Below are positions 1-6,384 of a stretch of DNA of 13,896 nt, piece by piece. Made by a program: the position numbers and the translations under genes. A model generated the notes under the pieces. The model did no database searches, had not been told where the DNA came from, and was given only the letters and a program-made list of their open reading frames with translations. Position 1 is the stretch's first letter. Every line of letters begins with the position of its first letter. Origin of the DNA: Clostridiales bacterium (GTDB lineage: Bacteria; Bacillota; Clostridia; Oscillospirales; Acutalibacteraceae); assembly GCA_019416395.1 (NCBI GenBank), contig DXXH01000006.1, positions 40,544-54,439 of the forward strand, written 5' to 3'.

Positions 1-184
1 GGAAATATATAATAATAAAATAATACTTTTTAAGATCTACCAGCTAAATAAGTGTAAAAATACTCTATAAAAAAGACGCCATAAGGAACATCTGAGAGGG
101 ATTTCTTGATACCCATCCAAGAAACCTGCTTGACCGACAAATAAGGAGTTCCAGAACTAAATCCTAAAACAGAGGTGGTAACTT

Positions 185-733
185 GTGATAGCGGTAGGCG
201 TTATTCTTTCCTGCGCTTTATTCTGGTTTGTATTCCGGCATAAATATTACAGGGGACGGAAACTGATTCTCTGGCCTTTGACAATTTTAATCGCCCTCCC
301 CTGGTTTTTTGTAAAACTCATTCTGGAAGTTGGAGCGGAATCTGGCAGTGAAATCTTCATTATGATCATGACCATCGTAGCACTGGCATCGTTTGTGCTG
401 TGTATGATTATCTCGCTGGTCCAATATTTTTGGCGCGGGTTATTTATTGGCATTATCCGGTTTTTCTTTGCCGTATACCTGGGCATTATCGGCGGCATGT
501 TCTCCATTCTGATTATTGGGATCTTAGGATTTGCGATTTATGGAATGATCACGTCCGATCCAGATCCGGATTCCAGTGCCACCATCTATTACGACGGAAT
601 TACATACCTGCAGCGGGATGGGGGAACGCTTTCCAATAAATATGTAGATTTGAGCACTGGAAAGGTATTTCGCAAAACAATCTCCGGCGGCTTCCGGGAC
701 GAGAACGGAATCACATATTACAGTACAGATTAA
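185..733 (+). CDS. Uncharacterised multi-pass membrane protein, 182 aa
   Basis: I do not recognise this protein family. The start is a GTG preceded by an AGAGGTGG ribosome site at about 170-177. Four hydrophobic segments are visible at roughly residues 2-17, 27-48, 57-82 and 85-122, the last long enough for two helices. Basic residues between the first two segments (HKYYRGRK) suggest that loop is cytoplasmic. After residue 123 comes a hydrophilic tail of about 60 residues, beginning with an acidic SDPDPDS stretch and rich in Tyr, Gly and Thr. It may be a small beta-type domain. The gene stands alone: the next genes downstream face the other way. There is no clear promoter in the AT-rich 184 bases before it; a TTGACC at about 133 lacks a good -10. 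Existence of the gene is fairly sure from length, ribosome site and consistent membrane topology; the function is unknown. Confidence 0.75.
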   Translation: MIAVGVILSCALFWFVFRHKYYRGRKLILWPLTILIALPWFFVKLILEVGAESGSEIFIMIMTIVALASFVLCMIISLVQYFWRGLFIGIIRFFFAVYLGIIGGMFSILIIGILGFAIYGMITSDPDPDSSATIYYDGITYLQRDGGTLSNKYVDLSTGKVFRKTISGGFRDENGITYYSTD

Positions 734-1068
734 GCGGTTCCTATATTTGTGTTTTTAGACTTCCGCAAATGTTCAAAAACACTTGCAGGGAAATACGCTT
801 TGGGGGATTCCAAATGATCCCTGCCCATGCCCTTGCCAAAAAGAATAGACAGCCTCTGTTGCTTCATCTCCAGCCGATACTTTCCTGCCTGGCAACCATC
901 TGGGTCAATACAACTGAAACCGATCCCAGCGATGGTAGCGACGCAGCAGGATGATTCTCTCTTTTAAGCAGAATGGCCTTTCCGCTCCCAAACAGGGAAC
1001 AGAAAGGCCATTTGTTTTGAGTAAGATTCCGTGGGTTCCTATGGGAATATCAGCCGGCCGTTCGTGCC
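734..1068. other. Intergenic stretch with a terminator
   Basis: No convincing gene is visible on either strand. The only open frame, about 61 codons from 769, has no ribosome site and no recognisable protein pattern. Just after the membrane-protein gene there is an 8-bp inverted repeat, GTGTTTTT at 749-756 and AAAAACAC at 775-782, with an 18-base loop. It is not followed by a T-run and is a poor terminator. The strong hairpin at 972-1012 is listed separately. Confidence 0.6.
971..1018. terminator. Rho-independent terminator, probably bidirectional
   Basis: AATGGCCTTTC at 972-982 pairs perfectly over 11 bp with GAAAGGCCATT at 1002-1012. The loop contains a second small stem, TCCC at 986-989 with GGGA at 995-998. 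On the + strand a TTGTTTT run follows. On the - strand the trailing sequence is less T-rich. It lies about 56 bases past the stop of the leftward NTF2-like gene ending at 1069, so it can end that transcript and also stop rightward readthrough from 733. Confidence 0.7.
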
Positions 1069-1407
1069 TTACGCCCCGGTAAATACCTTTGCCATGATCT
1101 TCCAACCGTTCTCATCCTTCTTCAGAGCGTGGAAGTCAATGTAATCGGCCCCAAAGTAATTCTCTAGGGTGATGCGGATCACGGCAACATCATTCACAAC
1201 GTCCAAAATATCCACCTGCGCCTTGGAATCTGTAGGGCCGGCCTGGGTCGCGCCGTCAAAGAGAGTCTGGATGGGAGCGCCGTTAATGGTGGCGTTTTGG
1301 TGGAAGGCGGGTTTCATCATCTCTCCATCGCCTTTGGCACAGCCGTCTACATACAACTGGGCTATACGGAGAATTTCCTCATAGTCTTTGATTTTCGCAT
1401 TACTCAT
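1069..1407 (-). CDS. NTF2-like (SnoaL / lumazine-binding-2 type) protein, 112 aa
   Basis: This is a small single-domain protein of the NTF2-like fold superfamily, probably the family often named nuclear transport factor 2 family or putative lumazine-binding. The pattern seen is an N-terminal helix pair (YEEILRIAQLYVDGCAKGD), then a FHQNATI segment where these proteins have a conserved F-h..A.h turn, then beta-strands (AQVDILDVVNDVAVIRITLE) and a C-terminal strand ending WKIMAKVFTG. That order is typical of the cone-shaped fold. Such proteins can be isomerases, dehydratases or non-catalytic binders, and no catalytic residues can be assigned here. The start has a good site (AGAGAGGAAAC) about 8 bases ahead. 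It is clearly related to the next protein at 1648-2031 and lies 240 bases downstream of it on the same strand. That gap holds no gene but has a TATAAC -10-like box (minus strand, around 1570-1575) with a weak -35. Fold assignment is fairly safe; substrate unknown. Confidence 0.82.
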   Translation of the reverse strand: MSNAKIKDYEEILRIAQLYVDGCAKGDGEMMKPAFHQNATINGAPIQTLFDGATQAGPTDSKAQVDILDVVNDVAVIRITLENYFGADYIDFHALKKDENGWKIMAKVFTGA

Positions 1408-1647
1408 GTTTGTTTCCTCTCTTTCTGTATGCCGCCATCACAAGGGCAGGAGATTTCCCGTTTTCTCTCAGGAGACTGCCATTCCCCTCTTCCTAGGCAA
1501 CCAGCGTTATGAAACCAGGATACACACGGTTGTTTCTCCCTGCCATGCTTTTGATGAACGGTTTCTTGTTATAGTATGTACAAAGCAAAAGCGAACCAGG
1601 CGGCGCATAAGCAACCCTGCCCGCTTTGTGCCTTTTGGGGCGTTAGC

Positions 1648-2031
1648 TCACTTCTGGATGGTGTTGGAGTTCTGGTTATACGCCTTGGCAACACATTTCC
1701 ACTGGCCATCCAGCTTCAGCAGAAGAAGCACATCGGTAAAATCGATGCTGCCGCCCCAGCCTTCTTCCAGTACCCGCACAACTGCCAAATCCTCTTCCAC
1801 CATCAGCACATCCACACGGGCCTTGAACTTTGGGTTGCCAGGGGTGGTGTCCACATTGTGGTAGAACTGCTGGATAGAGCCATGCTCCAGCACGCCGTTT
1901 AGGCGGCCAAACAGGACAGCCTCGTCGATAAACAGCTCCTTGGCGTACTTGCTGTCGCCTTCAGCCACACTCTTGACAAACTTCATTGCGGCCTCTTCCA
2001 CTGCTTGATATTCTTTGATTTCAGATCTCAT
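1648..2031 (-). CDS. NTF2-like protein, paralogue of its neighbour, 127 aa
   Basis: This is a second NTF2-like single-domain protein with the same order of elements as the 1069-1407 product: helices (YQAVEEAAMKFVKSVAEGD), an LFIDEAVLFG turn, paired strands (KARVDVLMVEEDLAVVRVLE) and a C-terminal WKCVAKAYNQN strand. Shared landmarks are the D-V-A/L-A-V-x-R strand, a G-x-x-IDF motif and the W-K-x-x-A-K ending, so the two probably arose by duplication. The ATG at 2031 has an AAAGGAGAAAC site upstream. The gene is divergent from the HxlR regulator at 2176, which is the usual arrangement for an HxlR target gene. I infer that HxlR controls it. The role is unknown; stress or detoxification is a guess from the regulator type. 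Confidence 0.83.
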   Translation of the reverse strand: MRSEIKEYQAVEEAAMKFVKSVAEGDSKYAKELFIDEAVLFGRLNGVLEHGSIQQFYHNVDTTPGNPKFKARVDVLMVEEDLAVVRVLEEGWGGSIDFTDVLLLLKLDGQWKCVAKAYNQNSNTIQK

Positions 2032-2057
2032 GGTTCGTTTCTCCTTTACACCGTGGA

Positions 2058-2086
2058 TTGACTTTTTGTATGATCGATATTATAAT
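2058..2086 (+). promoter_or_regulatory. Sigma-A promoter for hxlR-type gene
   Basis: TTGACT at 2058-2063, a spacer of exactly 17 bp, and TATAAT at 2081-2086 form a near-consensus housekeeping promoter reading right. Transcription would begin near 2093, giving a leader of about 80 bases before the regulator's ATG at 2176. The dyad at 2112-2136 lies inside that leader, so a protein bound there could block elongation. Confidence 0.75.
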
Positions 2087-2107
2087 CATAGCTAGAATAA
2101 AACAGAA
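2079..2107 (-). promoter_or_regulatory. Possible leftward promoter for the NTF2-like genes
   Basis: On the minus strand a perfect TATAAT sits at 2084-2079, overlapping the rightward -10 box. The base block 17 bp upstream (TTCTGT, 2107-2102) is a weak -35. The dyad at 2112-2136 lies directly upstream of this -35, a position where a bound regulator could act. Confidence 0.4.
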
Positions 2108-2111
2108 AACA

Positions 2112-2136
2112 AGTACGCACATTCAAGTGCGATACT
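2112..2136. promoter_or_regulatory. Inverted repeat, candidate HxlR operator
   Basis: AGTA at 2112-2115 mirrors TACT at 2133-2136, and CGCAC at 2116-2120 mirrors GTGCG at 2127-2131, around a 6-base centre. One extra base breaks the symmetry of the right arm. HxlR-family regulators such as YodB bind dyads with TACT/AGTA-type ends between divergent genes, so this is the natural operator candidate for both flanking transcripts. Binding itself is inferred. Confidence 0.55.
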
Positions 2137-2175
2137 AACATAAAAGTTTTATACTTACCTAAAGGAGAGCGTAAA

Positions 2176-2511
2176 ATGAGCGAGCGCTGCATTGCAAATG
2201 AACGTCTTGGAACAACTGGGTTCAGCTATACGCTTTCGTTGATCAACGGAAAATATAAGATGACCATTCTCTATACCCTCATGGAATTTGGAGTTGTCCG
2301 ATTCAACGAGATGAAAAAGTATATCGGAAAAATTTCCTACAAGACCTTGAGCTCCACATTGAAAGAACTGGAAGCCGACCAGCTGATTCACCGGGAAGAA
2401 TATCCTCAAATCCCCCCAAAAGTGGAATACAGCCTGACCGAACGAGGCAAATCCTTGATTCCCATCCTGGACGGGATGTGCGAATGGGGAGACAAAAACA
2501 GATTGCTGTAA
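2176..2511 (+). CDS. HxlR-family winged-helix transcriptional regulator, 111 aa
   Basis: This is a DNA-binding MarR/HxlR-type regulator, cytoplasmic and expected to be dimeric. Diagnostic patterns are the GKYKMTILYTL helix (family form GKW...IL..L) at residues 25-35, the FNEMKKYIGKISYKTLSSTL recognition region at 43-62, and the wing LIHREEYPQIPPKVEYSLTE at 70-89 followed by RGKSLIPIL. Length is normal for the family. Cys5 sits near the N-terminus, where redox-sensing members such as YodB keep a conserved cysteine; a second Cys is at 102. Sensing of quinones, aldehydes or oxidants is therefore possible but unproven. The start follows an AAAGGAG site at 2161-2167. It is monocistronic, has its own strong promoter and terminator, and is divergent from two NTF2-like genes that it probably controls together with itself. 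Confidence 0.93.
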   Translation: MSERCIANERLGTTGFSYTLSLINGKYKMTILYTLMEFGVVRFNEMKKYIGKISYKTLSSTLKELEADQLIHREEYPQIPPKVEYSLTERGKSLIPILDGMCEWGDKNRLL

Positions 2512-2523
2512 AGAACATACCAC

Positions 2524-2560
2524 GAAAAGCCTTTCTCTTTCATAGAGAAAGGCTTTTTCG
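2524..2560 (+). terminator. Rho-independent terminator of hxlR-type gene
   Basis: AAAAGCCTTTCTC at 2525-2537 pairs with GAGAAAGGCTTTT at 2545-2557 over 13 bp, with a 7-base loop, and runs into a T-tract. It begins 12 bases after the stop codon. Confidence 0.9.
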
Positions 2561-2874
2561 CTTGGTTATGATCCCATCCGGTCCAGATGGGAATGCCCGT
2601 ATCTATTTGGGATCATGTCCTTTCTGCGAAGAACCCTTCAGACACATTCGCAGCAGCGCACTGGATCGCATCCAAGATCCGATATCTTAAAAATCAGGCA
2701 TCCTGCTATGTGGGAATCGTGAGGTCCCAGTTTCTTCTGTCTCTTGTAAGAAGTAAGGAAAAACAGATTCTTCCCATAAATTTTCTACTTTCCTTTTTCG
2801 GGAACTTTTGTAACTTGGTCCAGAATTTTGTTCCCAGCGCTTCCCCGATTTTACGCTCCATATCCCCGAATCTC
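2561..2874. other. Intergenic region upstream of the M16 peptidase
   Basis: I see no gene here. A 7-bp hairpin, TCCCATC at 2572-2578 with GATGGGA at 2586-2592, follows the terminator and has no T-run. Further on, the sequence has pyrimidine-rich stretches and no recognisable riboswitch. An open frame running into the peptidase from 2587 is out of frame with it and looks accidental. Confidence 0.5.
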
Positions 2875-2883
2875 TGCTATAAT
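2875..2883 (+). promoter_or_regulatory. Extended -10 promoter for the M16 peptidase
   Basis: TGC followed by a perfect TATAAT (2878-2883) is an extended -10 element. No good -35 lies at the correct distance, which is acceptable for this promoter class. The leader would be about 40 bases, with the ribosome site TAAGGAGC at 2916-2923. Confidence 0.6.
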
Positions 2884-2929
2884 AAAACGCGGAATTCATC
2901 CGACTTTTTGAAATTTAAGGAGCAACTCT

Positions 2930-5900
2930 ATGAAACGAAAGACGACCCCTGTGATAGTAGGGGCACTGATTCTTCTGGGCTTAGCCATTTTTGCATCCGC
3001 ACGGTTATCGAACGCCCACCTCACCACCCAGAGTCCACAGGCTGGCAATCTTCCCACCGTGGGGCAAACCATCGCCGGATTTGTGGTGGAAGAAGTAGAA
3101 GATTTTCCGGAAGCGAAAGGCGCCCTCATCACATTCCGTCACCAGGTAAGCGGCGCCACGCTGTGCTATATCCAAAACGATGACACCAACCGGGCGTTTT
3201 CCATTGGTTACCGTACGCCTATGGCCGACGAATCGGATATCAACCATGTGTTTGAACATTCCATTCTGGCATCGTCAGAAAAATATCCAAGCCACACCTT
3301 GATGTACGATTTGATTAACAAATCATACAGCACCTATATCAATGCTTACACCTTCCAAACCTTTACCTTTTATCCAATGGCCAGCCAAAGCGAAGAACAA
3401 CTGCGCAATATGGCGGACGTGGTCCTCAGCTGTATGGTGGCCCCTGGCGTGCTCTCAGATGAGAACTTTTTCAAACGGGAAGCATTGCGTTACACTTTGG
3501 AAAATTCCAGCGATCCCATTGCCATGAACGGCACGGTTTTCACCGAGGATTTGTCCAACTTGACAGATATTGCTCAGAATGCATGGAACAACACGGTGGA
3601 TACCCTGTACCCTGGAGAATATGCGTCCAACATAACGGGACGGGCCTGGGAAAACTATCAAGATTTAACCTATGACAAGGCCGAGCAGCTGTATGAACAG
3701 TCCTACCATTTTGACAATGCGATTTTGCAGCTGTACGGCGATTTGGATTACGAAAGTTTCCTGACCTTCCTGGACAGCGAGTACCTGTCCCAGTATTCCG
3801 ATTCCCACACAGACCTGTCCGCTTATGACCAACCAGCGGTCCAGACCGGGTACAAAGAAGTACAGTGCTACTCTCCAGCCTATGAAGGGGACTCCACTCA
3901 GGACGCCTCTGTGATCGACTACGCTTTTGACCTGGACGGCCAGTCTTATGAAACTTTGCGCCGGTACGAGGTCTTATGCAGCCTTCTCAATGCCAGCGAT
4001 TCCCTACTCCAGACAAACCTGCATGACGCCGGATTGGGGAACGCATCCGTATCTCTCACAGAGGATTCTCTCAAGCCGCTGCTGAATTTTGAACTGTCCA
4101 ACGCAAATCCAGAGGATGCTGAAACCTTCCGCCAAGCGGTAGAGGATACCCTGGTCTCCATTCAAACCGATGGATTCGACCGCACCCTATTGGAGCGCAT
4201 TTTTAAAGTCAACCGGTTCAGCCAGTACTTGTCTGAAGAATCCAGCAGCAAAGCGATTGAAGTCTATTTCTTTAACATCTTGACCCAATGGGCGTCCACC
4301 GGCAACACGGATTATTTTGCCCAGAATCAACAGGCCTTGGACGACTTGAACGGCACCCAGGGCCAAGAGCTGTTTAAGCAGTTGGCCGGCGGTCTGCTGG
4401 ATTGTTCCAACACTGCTTTGGTCACCACCATTCCCCAGCCGGGGCTGGCAGAGCAGATTCAATCGGAACAGGAAACCTATCTGACAGACATGAAAGCATC
4501 GATGACCCAGGATGAACTGGACCAACTTGTTCAGGACACCCAGTCCTATAACGCATGGGCCGAGGAAGATGTGACCAACAGCGATTTCACCATTCCCGTA
4601 AGCGACCTGCCGGACCCCGACCCCCAGCCGGAATATGAGCGAAAGACAGAGAACGGAATCACCTACTATACCTCTGACGTGGGGGCCGAAGGAATCGCCT
4701 ATAACAAACTGCTGTTGGACGCCAGCGGCATTTCCCAGGAAGATCTCTTCTATTTGGACCTTTACATCCAGATGGCAGGCAGCATGGAAACTTCCCAGCA
4801 CAGTGCTGACGAATTGGAAGGACTGAAGCAGGAATATCTAAATGGCTTCTGGGTGGAAAGTTATTACCCCACATCCAGCGCAGGGGATAACTCCCGTCCC
4901 TATGTGCGGGTGACCTGGATCAATGACCCTGCCGATCAGGAACAAAGTCTCAACCTACTGCTGGATCTTTTGCAAAACGGTCAGCTAAATGACAGAGAAG
5001 GAGTGTTGCTGTGGCTGAATACAGCACTGGCACAATGGAATCCGGGCCAAAGTGATGCCTATACACTGGCCTATCAGGTTGCAAATGCCGCCTGTGGGGA
5101 TAACCGGAACTATTCTGCTTATCTCAACGGCACAGAGGATTACGATTTCCTATCTCAGTTGTACCAGAGGCTGGAAAGCGATCCCGATGCCCTGACAGAA
5201 TTACAGGACAAATTCAAACAGATCGGGGACACCCTATGCCAGCGGGATCATATGATTTCCATGCTGGTAACAGACGGAGAATCCCTGGAATTGACGGAAG
5301 CCGCAACCCGGAAGGTGCTGGAATCCCTGCCATCCCGGCCCGTGGATGCCCCCCACTATGACCTGCCCACCTTCCCGGATAAAACAGGGATCATCACAGA
5401 AGAATCCCTTTGCTGCAACTACGGTCAAGTTACTATCCGGGATGTGGACGGGATCTCCGGCGTACTGTTCCCGTTCCTGTCAGCCCTGCGGGATCAGTAT
5501 TTATTCCCGGAACTCCGTTACACCGGGCAAGCCTATTCGGTGGATTGCTCCTTTGACAATCTGTTGGAGCTGGTCAATATATACAGTGAAGCGGACCAGA
5601 AAGCGGCTGCGTCCCTAAAAGTTTTTCTGGGCATGCCTGACGCGTTGGAACAGATGGACTTGACCCAAGAGGCCTTGAACGGTTATATCATCCACGCGTA
5701 CAGTATCGTTACCATGCCGTCCACAGAAACCCAAAGAGCCATCGACGCAATGACAAACGACCTGAAAGGGTTTGACGTGGAGCTTACAAACCAGTGGGCT
5801 GGACAAATCAAGGACACCACCCTGGAAGACCAACAGAAAGCTGTAACGATGCTGCGGGATGTGCTGAGTCAAATGAAATTCGCAACGGTGGGCAACAGCG

Positions 5901-5959
5901 CTATCCTAAATGCTGACGCGGATTACTACGACGCGGTGTATGATTACCGGTATTCCTAA
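2930..5959 (+). CDS. Exported M16C zinc metallopeptidase (insulinase/PreP-like), 1009 aa
   Basis: This is a zinc endopeptidase of family M16C, whose members enclose and cut unfolded peptides of limited size. The inverted zinc motif HVFEH is at residues 106-110. The third ligand is Glu206 in GTVFTEDLSN, 96 residues after His110, the same spacing as I recall for plant PreP. The flanking KYPSH...INAYTFQTFTFYPM matches the M16C pattern (NAFTYPDRTCYPVAS in PreP). In the C-terminal half, RYTGQAY at 863-869 matches the substrate-binding R-x-x-G-x-A-Y motif. So the enzyme looks intact. Length is normal for M16C (about 970-1000) plus an N-terminal signal or anchor: KRK followed by a hydrophobic run at residues 7-23 and an alanine-rich possible cleavage region, without a lipobox. 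It therefore acts outside the membrane, probably on peptides there. It stands alone with its own promoter. A weak bulged dyad at 5947-5982 overlaps the stop codon. Confidence 0.94.
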   Translation: MKRKTTPVIVGALILLGLAIFASARLSNAHLTTQSPQAGNLPTVGQTIAGFVVEEVEDFPEAKGALITFRHQVSGATLCYIQNDDTNRAFSIGYRTPMADESDINHVFEHSILASSEKYPSHTLMYDLINKSYSTYINAYTFQTFTFYPMASQSEEQLRNMADVVLSCMVAPGVLSDENFFKREALRYTLENSSDPIAMNGTVFTEDLSNLTDIAQNAWNNTVDTLYPGEYASNITGRAWENYQDLTYDKAEQLYEQSYHFDNAILQLYGDLDYESFLTFLDSEYLSQYSDSHTDLSAYDQPAVQTGYKEVQCYSPAYEGDSTQDASVIDYAFDLDGQSYETLRRYEVLCSLLNASDSLLQTNLHDAGLGNASVSLTEDSLKPLLNFELSNANPEDAETFRQAVEDTLVSIQTDGFDRTLLERIFKVNRFSQYLSEESSSKAIEVYFFNILTQWASTGNTDYFAQNQQALDDLNGTQGQELFKQLAGGLLDCSNTALVTTIPQPGLAEQIQSEQETYLTDMKASMTQDELDQLVQDTQSYNAWAEEDVTNSDFTIPVSDLPDPDPQPEYERKTENGITYYTSDVGAEGIAYNKLLLDASGISQEDLFYLDLYIQMAGSMETSQHSADELEGLKQEYLNGFWVESYYPTSSAGDNSRPYVRVTWINDPADQEQSLNLLLDLLQNGQLNDREGVLLWLNTALAQWNPGQSDAYTLAYQVANAACGDNRNYSAYLNGTEDYDFLSQLYQRLESDPDALTELQDKFKQIGDTLCQRDHMISMLVTDGESLELTEAATRKVLESLPSRPVDAPHYDLPTFPDKTGIITEESLCCNYGQVTIRDVDGISGVLFPFLSALRDQYLFPELRYTGQAYSVDCSFDNLLELVNIYSEADQKAAASLKVFLGMPDALEQMDLTQEALNGYIIHAYSIVTMPSTETQRAIDAMTNDLKGFDVELTNQWAGQIKDTTLEDQQKAVTMLRDVLSQMKFATVGNSAILNADADYYDAVYDYRYS

Positions 5960-6042
5960 TTCGAAAACCTACCGGAATACGGCCCCAAATCCGCTGGACT
6001 ATCTCTTCCGGTCAACCATGTGAACCAGGCGCTATGTGCACC

Positions 6043-6137
6043 GTCAATGAATACCGCTTTTTGGGGAGAGGTTTCACGTCTCCCCTACTTTCTCCGGGAT
6101 CTGACGGAATACCTGGTCTACCGTCTTCTCGGCAAAT
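6043..6137 (-). pseudogene. Relic of IS1182-like transposase (fragment 1)
   Basis: Read leftward, this fragment gives FAEKTVDQVFRQIPEKVGET, a stop, and then after a one-base frame change KAVFIDGAH. The intact order in IS1182-family transposases is a conserved helix (..E.I..QVF..ILE..), a glycine-rich turn and the FIDGTH/FVDSTH motif, where the Asp belongs to the DDE active site. The same segment is repeated at 8727-8820 with roughly three quarters of bases identical over 95 bases, including a perfect 25-base match (6043-6067 with 8727-8751). It is too short and damaged to function. Family assignment comes from motif memory. Confidence 0.55.
6043..6137. repeat. Imperfect dispersed repeat, copy 1 (copy 2 at 8727-8820)
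   Basis: The two copies lie on the same strand about 2.7 kb apart, on either side of the chemoreceptor gene. They share 25 identical bases at one end and good similarity up to CTCGGCAAA / CTCGGTAAA at the other, beyond which similarity fades on both sides. Both correspond to the same short stretch of a transposase reading frame. Confidence 0.7.
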
Positions 6138-6283
6138 TGATACCAGGCTCTCTTTTTCCCACTATTTCAGCTACATCCCGGCCCATTTTTCTCGTTTCAT
6201 CTGCTCTCTTCACCTATCGCCATTTTACCTCTTATAAACGAAAAATCTCCTCAAAAGTTGGGCTTTTTCGTCAGGCCAAACTA

Positions 6284-6311
6284 TTTACTCACGGTAGAAA
6301 ACAGCCGATGA
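6284..6311 (+). promoter_or_regulatory. Possible sigma-28 (flagellar/chemotaxis) promoter
   Basis: GCCGATGA at 6304-6311 is one base from the sigma-28 -10 consensus GCCGATAA. The element 16 bp upstream, TTTA at 6284-6287, is a poor match to TAAA. Its placement 70-80 bases before a chemoreceptor start supports the reading, since such genes are often in the sigma-28 regulon. The weak -35 keeps the call tentative. Confidence 0.4.
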
Positions 6312-6322
6312 ATAAAATAGCA

Positions 6323-6351
6323 ATTTGCTGCCATCGAAAGCGGCAGCAAAT
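6323..6351. other. 10-bp inverted repeat in the chemoreceptor leader
   Basis: ATTTGCTGCC at 6323-6332 is perfectly complementary to GGCAGCAAAT at 6342-6351, with a 9-base loop. It lies 33 bases before the ATG at 6385 and inside the predicted leader RNA. There is no T-run, so it is not a terminator; it may be an operator or a leader stem. It does not resemble a cyclic-di-GMP riboswitch. Confidence 0.5.
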
Positions 6352-6384
6352 GAATGTGACAGAGATGAATATGAGGGACAGAGC

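Larger units (their letters stand above)
5960..6283. other. Intergenic region holding a transposase relic
   Basis: After the peptidase there is a weak dyad, GTATTCC at 5950-5956 with GGAATAC at 5974-5980, lacking a T-run. The stretch 6043-6137 is a decayed transposase piece, listed separately. Downstream, ACGAAAAA at 6238-6245 pairs with TTTTTCGT at 6264-6271 as an AT-rich terminator-like dyad. No intact gene is supported, although two rightward open frames start at 6020 and 6034. Both run antisense through the relic. Confidence 0.55.

Noticed and set aside
769..954. Small rightward open frame of 61 codons
   Set aside because: It has no ribosome site and no protein-like pattern, and sits in an otherwise non-coding stretch.
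2587..3183. Rightward open frame running into the peptidase gene
   Set aside because: It is out of frame with the peptidase, whose ATG has a promoter, ribosome site and signal sequence.
4187..4801. Leftward open frame of 204 codons inside the M16 peptidase
   Set aside because: The opposite strand codes for a continuous recognised peptidase, so this is a shadow frame.
6325..6384. Upstream TTG start for the chemoreceptor
   Set aside because: It would begin inside the perfect hairpin and add an unlikely hydrophilic prefix; ATG 6385 has a proper ribosome site.
6284..6384. Cyclic-di-GMP or other riboswitch before the chemoreceptor
   Set aside because: Only a simple hairpin is present; none of the conserved riboswitch core motifs I know can be placed.
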